The notes beneath the pieces are model-generated. The model was not told the origin of the DNA. It saw nothing but the letters and a program-made list of their open reading frames with translations, and did not search any database. This document shows positions 57,519 to 64,000 of a stretch of DNA of 64,000 nucleotides, one piece after another (position 1 is the stretch's first letter; every line of letters starts with the position of its first letter). A program made the position numbers and the translations under genes. The DNA is from Schoenoplectus triqueter (lineage: Eukaryota; Streptophyta; Magnoliopsida; Poales; Cyperaceae). The stretch covers positions 1 through 64,000 of the forward strand of contig CAXKVV010000114.1 in the NCBI GenBank assembly GCA_964058805.1. The letters are read 5' to 3'.

Positions 57519-57961
57519 AACGGGATGATAGACAAATTCCCAGAGATTGGCAAAGAACCCACTACCCAGAAAATAAAATAGAAAAATTCTCAGACAAACC
57601 TCTTGTAGCCTCCGTCGATGGAAGAAGTGAAGTGAGGGATCCATCATATCTGCTGTCATGATCACAGGGTTTTGTCATGAGATAATCTGAACGGTCTAAA
57701 AAAATTTAAATGGTTAAAATTTAATTAAATAGGATATATTTTTATTTTTTATTTAGTGGACTCCATCTGTCATATACATAATGGCAAGATCATATCATCA
57801 CATGTATGGCAACAGATGTGAATCCGTGAAGCGAGGGAGGAAGATGCGTCTAAATCGTACACGTACATACCATCTCAAATGTGACCGCTCGAAAATAGTC
57901 TTTATTCTCCTATGTTGGTCGGATATAACACATATTTTCATATTAGATTAGATCATTTTAT

Positions 57962-59414
57962 TATGGACTCATTGCATGAACCAACCCCAATTATTCAAAT
58001 TTTCTTCATTCACGAATTCAAACATTAGAGGAAGAAGTTTATTCTCTGCATCGTATTCGCACGTTATCAATAATTTACCTTTATAATGGCCCAATAAGAA
58101 CCCAGTATCAATGGTTATAACGAGTCTTAAATGTTTGAACACTGCAAATACACGATTCATAAACTCAAGATATTGATTTAAACATTTTTACATTCTCATT
58201 CGAAGTATCACACATCAATATTTTATATTTGAAATAGTCCGAGCAATCGCCCTTAATATTTTATGGTAGCAATGTATATGATCATTCCTAAGTGTCAAAT
58301 AATTATTTGATTGTTCTTTCTCGACTACGCCAAAGTTTATTGTACATTGGTGCCACATCGAGATATCTTGTTTCTATAAGCATATTGATTTGTTGTACTG
58401 TTAGAGAAAATTCATTTTTTAAATGTTGTCGAACACATCTTGCAAATAAACTAGATGTGAGTTGTAAGTATTTTTGGTCTCCTGATGGTCTTCTATAGTT
58501 GTTGGGGGTTTTATCTGTGATGATCCTCCATATGATCGAGCTCATCTTCAGGACTAGCGTATAATCTCTAAGGGTAACTATCTTCTTTGTATTTCATAAT
58601 AAATCGTGTTTTATAAATTTTTTTATATCCAACACTAAACGTTTTTCCTAACATTTCAATCATAAATTATCCAAATTAAATCCGACTTAGAAGCAAATAT
58701 TTTATTTTCAGCTGACTCGTCATCGGATCCTAATTGGTCTTCATTTGCACCTAAACAGTCGAATATCTTAAAATTATTCAACACTTCTACGGGATGTTGT
58801 CTATCGGTTCATCCGGTAACTAATAGTGTGGTATGGCTTCTTCAGATTTTCTCATTTTCAAATTCATCATTCGAAATGTCATACTTCTCAGTGTAATCAT
58901 CTCCTGTTTTCTAATTCATCACTCCAATAATGCAGACCATGATCATCTTGCTCATCATGATCATCACTATATTCTATTACAGGTGTTAAATGACTTCCGA
59001 TGCTGCCAAATCAACATTACTACTGCACAATAGTACTTTGCTCTTCGGTCCTACCAAGACTCAAATTATCATCGAAAATGTTTAAGTTAAGATCATCACC
59101 TAAATTACCGTAATTATCTTCAAAATTTAATTCTTGATAAGTACTACTATTGCTGTCAAAAAAATTTTAGGTATGATATGATTGCACTGTTGGGTTCGGT
59201 TGTTGGTAATTATATTATTACTGTAAACATATGGATATGGATGTGGATAAATACTACTATCATATGGATAGTTCGGATAATATCCGCCTTGACTAAAATT
59301 TAATATTGTGTTTTGAACCTGATTTGGATAGAAATCAGTTTCACTATAGTTTGGAAATATTTTGACCAAAAAGCTACTACCGCTCGGTTCCTCCACAGTG
59401 TAATTTTTCTTCAA
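57962..59414 (-). pseudogene. MULE (Mutator-like) transposase, N-terminal half, decayed
   Basis: Pieces on the minus strand in order: 59414-59127 opens MKKNYTVEEPSGSSFLVK and is rich in Y, N and P; 58545-58303 encodes SSLFARCVRQHLKN and TVQQINMLIETRY, the transposon-type N-terminal region that precedes the catalytic domain; 58160-57969 encodes FKHLRLVITIDTGFLL, GHYKGKLLITCEYDA and EENLNNWGWFM. The last piece is the start of the DDE transposase core; VITIDTG holds the first catalytic Asp, where the family has ISIDGT. Stops and frame changes separate the pieces. The second Asp, the Glu, and any SWIM zinc finger are absent; the sequence ends near 57962. Just upstream of its start lies a terminal end (59435-59764) with CACTGNCAGTG palindromes. 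It cannot be active. Confidence 0.75.
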
Positions 59415-59434
59415 CGGTGGGATGAAAATTTAAA

Positions 59435-59764
59435 TCATGCCTCATTTTGAAGAAATATGAAAAATTTGAATATTTGAATAAATAATTTGTGAGATGAGTG
59501 AGAGTGTTTGATTATTTGTGAGATGAGGAGTGCGAATGGAGGGGTTGTATTTATAATGACCAAAGACGTCACTGGTATCAGCGCTTTTAAGTGAATGAAG
59601 TTACTTTCAGTGAAGCGTTTCCTCAAAAACGTCACTGATAGTGGCGTGTTTGCTTCACACCAATGGCAGTGGCGCGCTGTCATTTGTAAATTTAAAAATA
59701 TTTTTTTATTGTTCTTATTTTTAATAATATGATTATTATAATAATTAAATACAAAAAAAAGCTG
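59435..59764. mobile_element. Terminal inverted end of the MULE remnant (F3), CACTGNCAGTG modules
   Basis: Read inward from 59764, it starts CAGCTTTTTTTTGTATTTAATT, like the end of the element at 60651 (CAGATTTTTTTTATATAATAATT). It then has AAATTTACAAATGACAGCGCGCC and the modules CACTGCCATTG, CACTATCAGTG and CACTGATACCAG-type words. It sits directly upstream of the transposase start on the same strand, which is the expected place for the element's own terminal repeat. Confidence 0.65.
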
Positions 59765-59944
59765 GGCGACAACAGAGGTGCTGGGCAAGGGTATTTTAGA
59801 TATTTAATGTATTATTATATTTTTATTGTTAAAAGTGTATCTTTATATAAGTATAATGATAAAGAACAAGTGGAATAAACTAATTTTAAAGTTTGAAGTA
59901 ATAATTTTCTAATTTTTAAATTTTAGAATGATATTTAACTAATT

Positions 59945-60650
59945 ATCTCTATTAAAAATGCTAATCTCAACTCATGTTAATAAGTAGTTTAAAATGATTA
60001 ATCTTGGGTTCCTTTAGTTAATACTTACTAGATATCACCCACATTTGTGCTTGAATACTGTGATATCGTTCAATAGTTCAACGTTTGCTAATTGTTTCTC
60101 ATTCCATTCGTCTCAACTTCATATATCCTCTCTCTCGCGTTCTTCATCTCAACGGCTATGGTTGAGGTCTATCGTTCCACGTGTTCACTGCACAACTTGT
60201 CTTATTATCCTTCAAAACCAGTGTACCTAGCGAGAAAATTTACTTGTTATCGTCTCTGGTAAAAGCTTAAAACCACAGCTTGTAATTGTTACCGTTACGC
60301 TATTTGCTCGTACATGCACTTCTTATATGATGTAAAACAAGCGTGCCACTCTGATTCTCTGAACCTCGTTTTTGCTGTTACTAGGGACAAAAATTAGTCG
60401 TCATCTTGGGTGCTGATTTGCACTTAGGAGCTTAATTAATTTTTTATTTCTGTGCTTGGCTTTTTCCTTCTTGTTTTCAGAACAATTTGCTGGCATTAGA
60501 ACGTTTTTCAATCTTCCTCCATCTGACAAAATCTCCCAGTTATCAACTTTTTGTGGGGACATTAAAACGTGCCTCGTACCATTTCTGAAAGCGTTCCAGT
60601 AACTCTTTATATCAAATGGCAATTATTTGCTTTATCACACCAGTAATATA
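59945..60650. other. Intergenic DNA, nothing firmly recognised
   Basis: The stretch 60040-60600 is less AT-rich than its flanks. The minus-strand frame 60401-60622 (73 residues, YWNAFRNGTRHVL start, basic end) faintly recalls plant transposase tails, but not enough to assign. Confidence 0.35.
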
Positions 60651-61080
60651 CAGATTTTTTTATATAATAATTATAATAATTATATTATTAATAATAAATA
60701 TGATAAAAGAAAATTTTAAAATTTACGAACGTGCCACTAGTAATGGCGTGGAGCAAACGCATTACTGTCAGTGGTGTTTTTGCGTAAAACAGTGTAAACG
60801 CGTCACTGACAGTGATGTCTTTGTAAACATGCAATTGTCAGTGGCGTCTTTGGTGATAATAGTGATGTTGAGTAATAAAATTGTGTTCAGATGAGCAAGA
60901 GCAAACGTGTCACTGACAGTGACGCGTTTACATTGTTTTACACAAATACATTACTGATAGTGGCGCGTTTGCTCCACGCTACTACCAATGACACATTGTC
61001 ATTCGTAAATTTCAAAATTTATTTTTATCACTCTTATCGTTAATAATATAATTATTATAATTATTATATAAAAAAAACTG
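60651..61080. mobile_element. Foldback MULE-type element F4, perfect 9-bp duplication
   Basis: The element starts CAGATTTTTTTTATATAATAA and ends TTATTATATAAAAAAAACTG. AGTAATATA flanks both sides exactly (60642-60650 and 61081-61089), the 9-bp duplication of Mutator-like elements. Inside are at least six palindromic modules, for example AAACGCGTCACTGACAGTGA and GTCACTGACAGTGACGCGTTT, in both orientations. The frame 60616-60894 read across it is composition, not protein. Confidence 0.9.
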
Positions 61081-61089
61081 AGTAATATA

Positions 61090-62441
61090 AGGTCAAGTAT
61101 ATCCACATACTAGGGTTTATTTTCTGTCAACACTGTGAATTGTGATACACTCAACCAGGAGGCGACAAAGCTGATCCAGTGTGTCCAATTGTAATGTCAT
61201 CGCCTTTTGTAAAAAAAAAATTAACTACACTGCAATCTGATCACCTTTAGAAAAAAATGTTTTTTGATAAATTTATTCAAGTTCAAGATAATGACTTACG
61301 AGGAATCCAGTGTGTAAAAATACAACCAAGTGCAGCAGAAAAGTACTGTGAAATGGTAAATCAGATAATATTATGAGGAATCTAGTGGTTAAAATCATTG
61401 AACTTTATAACTTCTTATCCTAGTGTGAATATAACCCAATAAACTACAGACGAAATCTCCGCTATGGAGTATATATCAGACATCAAATCTGACAGACACC
61501 ATCAGAGTTGATTTGTGGAATAAGTTTCGGGCTTTCAGCCAAATTGTACACGCACTGACGCAAGTACGATTCCAAGGCAAAACATTTAGTACTTGGTGTT
61601 CAGCAGACTATACCAGCAAGTTAATCAGGTACTGAGAACTGACTGCAAATTGTATACCAGGGTAGGATTTGATACTGAACAAGCGAACATAGTGGCATTT
61701 TTTCTTTATCTTTGTTTTTCCTTTTCCTCTCGTTTATGCTCAAGCTATTAACTACATTCAGGAGGAACCTACATAATAAAACCAAGCTAGAATTACTAGC
61801 ACCTATTTATATTCTGATCAGGCTGAAACAATATGAAAGAATATACAATATGTAACGATATATATCAAACAGAACAACACACGTGACCATTTGAAAAAAA
61901 AAAGAACACACTTAAACACAGGAGCAACACAGTTCAAATATAGAACATTCTCAGTTTTCAACCAAAAGAACAATAAAACTCATTCCTTCTCTGTCATAGT
62001 AAAATCTACATACTGTTGGAAATAACTGTCATATAAAAGCACATTGCTGGGCCATACAAAACAAATATATCAACTAGCCTCTGTAACAACTCAAAATCTA
62101 ACGAAAAGGAAACAAGATATAACAATGGTTATAATTCTGTTATTGATCGTAGGTTCAACAAAATTAGCATTATTCTCTCCACACTAATACAATGAACCAA
62201 ATCCCTAGAAGTACTGAAAAAATAGCAAAATGTAGAATCAGGGAAAAATTTTCCTTTTGTAGTTCAAACACCCCTCCGATACCCTACCAATCAATAATAA
62301 ACTACCATACCAACTGACAAAAGCTAACATAAAATGAGATAATAGAAAGAAAAAGATAATGAAGAACGAATTCCTTACTGGCATGTTAGAAATGCAACTT
62401 ATACAAAAAATTGGAAGAAAAATCTAACTCATCTAGTATTT
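61090..62441. other. 3' flank of the epimerase gene and intergenic DNA
   Basis: The part nearest 62441 is the 3' UTR of the minus-strand epimerase. The rest is moderately AT-rich with no gene that I can support on either strand. Confidence 0.45.
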
Positions 62442-63800
62442 TCACTCAGTTGCAAGACTGCCATGGGCCTTCACCAGCCCCTTCTTACCAGGTGAATAGA
62501 AATCCAAATACCACTTAACAAATCGTTTCAACCCAGTTTGAAGATCTATTACCGGCTTGTAACCTAATTCTCTCTCTGCAAGGCTAATGTTTGCATGTGT
62601 GTAAGGAACATCTCCATTTCTTGGCATCTTCACCACCTTCCTTATTGCCTTAGCCTTCAAGAGTTTCTCTAGAATGTTAACAAGTTCTGAAACAGGAACA
62701 GGTGTGGTGTTACCAAGGTTGTAAACTCTCAATGGGGCAGGCCCACGCTTCTTACCCCCAGACCCCGTACTCTTACCAGCTGTATCAAGAGCTGCAACAC
62801 AACCTCTCACCACATCATCTATGTAAGTGAAATCACGCGCAACTGTATGTGTACCATGTCCTTCAAATACTGTAATTGGTTTTCCTTTCAATATATCCCT
62901 TGTGAAGAAAAAGTATGCCATATCAGGTCGGCCCCACGGCCCATAAACAGTGAAAAACCGCAATCCTGTGATCGAAAGGCCATAGATATGGTTATAGACG
63001 TGTGTAATTTCCTCACCAGCCTTTTTGGTAGCCGCATAAAGTGAAGCTGGCCGGTCAGTGCGATCAGATTCTGAAAACGGCACCCGCGAGTTGAGACCAT
63101 ATACAGAGGATGAGGAGGCCCAGACAATAGCAGGTTGTGGATTTGCTGATTTCGCCGCTTCAAGGATTGTTACAAGACCAGCTACATTGGACCTGACATA
63201 TGATCCTGGGTTTTGCAAAGCATACCTCACACCAGCTTGTGCAGCCAAATGGGCCACGTGTGTAAATGAGACCACATCAAACAGTTTCTTCAACAATGCC
63301 GCATCATTTATGTCTCCTTCCACAACAAAGACTCCAGCTCTCTCGAGGAATGCTTGTCGGGCCCGCTTCAGAGACGGGTCATAGTAGTCATTGAAAGAAT
63401 CAAGGCCCAGCACACCGTCACCACGTCTCCGCAATGTGGCCGAGAGATGACTGCCAACAAAACCCGCGGCACCAGTTATCAGAACTGTTAACCCATTAGG
63501 TGATCTCCGGACCCGGCAAGAGGAACGAACCTTCTTCTCCCAAGCAGGGCCACCCCAGTTGGTGTTGCGGAGGGAGCGGCGCAGAGATGGGTTGTGCGCC
63601 GGGTCTCCTATTGATTGCGGTTTGGGAGAATTGGGGGTGAGAAGGAAGAATGCTAGGAAGAGCGAGAACACACAGAAAGACCAGAACACTAGCTTGGAAA
63701 AGGGGGAGTAAGGGCTGGCGTGGTGGGGCCACCTTGTCAGGAGGCGTGAGTTGTGGTGATGAAGCGGCTTCTCAGACTTCATGTGTGATATTTTGGGCAA
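62442..63800 (-). CDS. GAE: UDP-glucuronate 4-epimerase (GAE), membrane-anchored
   Basis: A single uninterrupted frame of 452 residues; the plant GAE family is usually intronless and 430-460 residues long. The enzyme interconverts UDP-glucuronate and UDP-galacturonate in the Golgi, supplying galacturonate for pectin. The N-terminus is short and basic, then a membrane segment at about 36-56 (KLVFWSFCVFSLFLAFFLL) makes a type II anchor. The NAD-binding Rossmann start is VLITGAAGFVGSH (GxxGxxG at 110-116). The short-chain dehydrogenase active site is WASSSSVYG (228-235) plus YAATK (Tyr255, Lys259). GLRFFTVYGPWGRPDMAYFFF and ARDFTYIDDVV are family signatures. The ATG at 63800 is followed by MPKISHMKSE, a second Met being residue 7; the first is preferred because family members have a similar leader. 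Which GAE paralogue this is cannot be told. It appears functional. Confidence 0.95.
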   Translation of the reverse strand: MPKISHMKSEKPLHHHNSRLLTRWPHHASPYSPFSKLVFWSFCVFSLFLAFFLLTPNSPKPQSIGDPAHNPSLRRSLRNTNWGGPAWEKKVRSSCRVRRSPNGLTVLITGAAGFVGSHLSATLRRRGDGVLGLDSFNDYYDPSLKRARQAFLERAGVFVVEGDINDAALLKKLFDVVSFTHVAHLAAQAGVRYALQNPGSYVRSNVAGLVTILEAAKSANPQPAIVWASSSSVYGLNSRVPFSESDRTDRPASLYAATKKAGEEITHVYNHIYGLSITGLRFFTVYGPWGRPDMAYFFFTRDILKGKPITVFEGHGTHTVARDFTYIDDVVRGCVAALDTAGKSTGSGGKKRGPAPLRVYNLGNTTPVPVSELVNILEKLLKAKAIRKVVKMPRNGDVPYTHANISLAERELGYKPVIDLQTGLKRFVKWYLDFYSPGKKGLVKAHGSLATE

Positions 63801-64000
63801 GTCCGCTTCTGTTTCTCTCTATCCCTCTAATAGATTCGAGGAAGAAGAAGGGGGTAACAGTGGAGCTTCGGTTGGTTTCTACTTCTTCTTCCTTCTTTCT
63901 TGGTTGATTTCAGTTTGTGGAGTGATCGAATGTGGTCGTACTAGTACCTATCACAAGAACGGATCTTGCCAGGTTAATAACTTTGATTTCTTGGGGGGGG
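63801..64000 (-). promoter_or_regulatory. 5' leader and promoter start of the epimerase gene, cut by window end
   Basis: On the minus strand the first 110 bases before the ATG are rich in A/G and T/C runs (GAAGAAAGAAGGAAGAAGAAG), as in many plant leaders. The run of eight G at 63993-64000 is at the window edge and may mark an assembly gap or low-quality end. Confidence 0.4.

Larger units (their letters stand above)
56540..59940. mobile_element. Composite region bounded by related inverted repeats of about 150 bp
   Basis: The left bound (56540-56695) has ACAAACTTCAAAATTATTTTATTGCC, AAGATATAATTTT and TCTAAAATACCCTCCC. The right bound (about 59785-59940) carries the inverse order: AGGGTATTTTAGATATTT, AAAGTGTATCTTTATA and GGAATAAACTAATTTTAAAG. 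Between them are a non-repetitive stretch (56700-57670) hosting a hAT insertion, and the MULE transposase remnant with its own palindromic end. It looks like one large element that took in others. The bounds are imperfect and no target duplication was confirmed. Confidence 0.5.

Noticed and set aside
60401..60622. Minus-strand frame with a faint likeness to plant En/Spm-type transposase tails
   Set aside because: The likeness is limited to a few basic residues; no conserved block could be named.
62847..63907. Plus-strand frames opposite the epimerase, and the alternative minus-strand frames inside it
   Set aside because: The 452-residue epimerase frame explains the region fully.
1..64000. 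tRNA, rRNA or snRNA genes and CRISPR-like arrays
   Set aside because: Reading for T-loop words (GGTTCRANTCC), rRNA blocks and regularly spaced repeats gave no convincing candidate. A covariance-model scan would be decisive.
1..64000. Integrated pararetrovirus or other viral sequence
   Set aside because: No recognisable reverse transcriptase, coat or movement protein motif was seen on either strand.

Overview
The window looks like nuclear DNA of a eudicot plant. The genes have GT-AG introns, the intergenic DNA is very AT-rich and full of microsatellites, and the gene content is typical of higher plants: NIP aquaporins, a CYP76-like P450, a membrane-anchored UDP-glucuronate 4-epimerase and cytosolic ribosomal protein uS10. 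I cannot name the species. Nothing looks bacterial, organellar or viral.

Six genes look intact or nearly so. (1) A five-exon coiled-coil protein of 428 residues, 3360-7447 (+), not recognised. (2, 3) Two tandem NIP-type aquaporin genes, 21034-22422 (+) and 31350-32793 (+), with the same exon plan (last three exons 420, 62 and 151 nt in both) and unusually small predicted selectivity-filter residues. (4) A four-exon CYP76-like P450, 46100-48580 (+), whose first intron does not join cleanly. (5) A three-exon RPS20 (uS10) gene, 55036-56261 (+), with a telo-box and TGGGCY-type promoter. (6) An intronless UDP-glucuronate 4-epimerase, 62442-63800 (-).

Broken genes: an ankyrin-repeat membrane protein (7863-10551, -) with a frame slip at a 10-base homopolymer and a large gap in its repeats; a short HSP70 piece (12199-12330, -); an ABCA-type transporter remnant (26090-28425, +) lying between the two aquaporins; and the N-terminal half of a MULE transposase (57962-59414, -).

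The rest is mostly small DNA transposons. A group of long foldback elements lies against (TA)n or (GA)n tracts; several members share an inner core but carry different outer ends. A MULE family has termini built from palindromes of the form CACTGNCAGTG; it has one decayed coding copy and three foldback copies, one with a perfect 9-bp target duplication. Three CAGGGGCGGAT-ended hAT-like elements carry 8-bp duplications (two perfect, one 7 of 8). A 705-bp element with long terminal inverted repeats and a perfect 9-bp duplication has a unique centre and may be a Pack-MULE. There are also tandem minisatellites, a 0.7-kb ATT-rich tract with an internal duplication, and traces of LINE and LTR-like sequence.

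The genes do not form a pathway or operon; each is an independent plant transcription unit. The only functional cluster is the aquaporin pair, which looks like a local tandem duplication later separated by repeat insertions. I found no convincing new biological system. The best leads are the aquaporin filters, the palindromic MULE termini and the foldback group.
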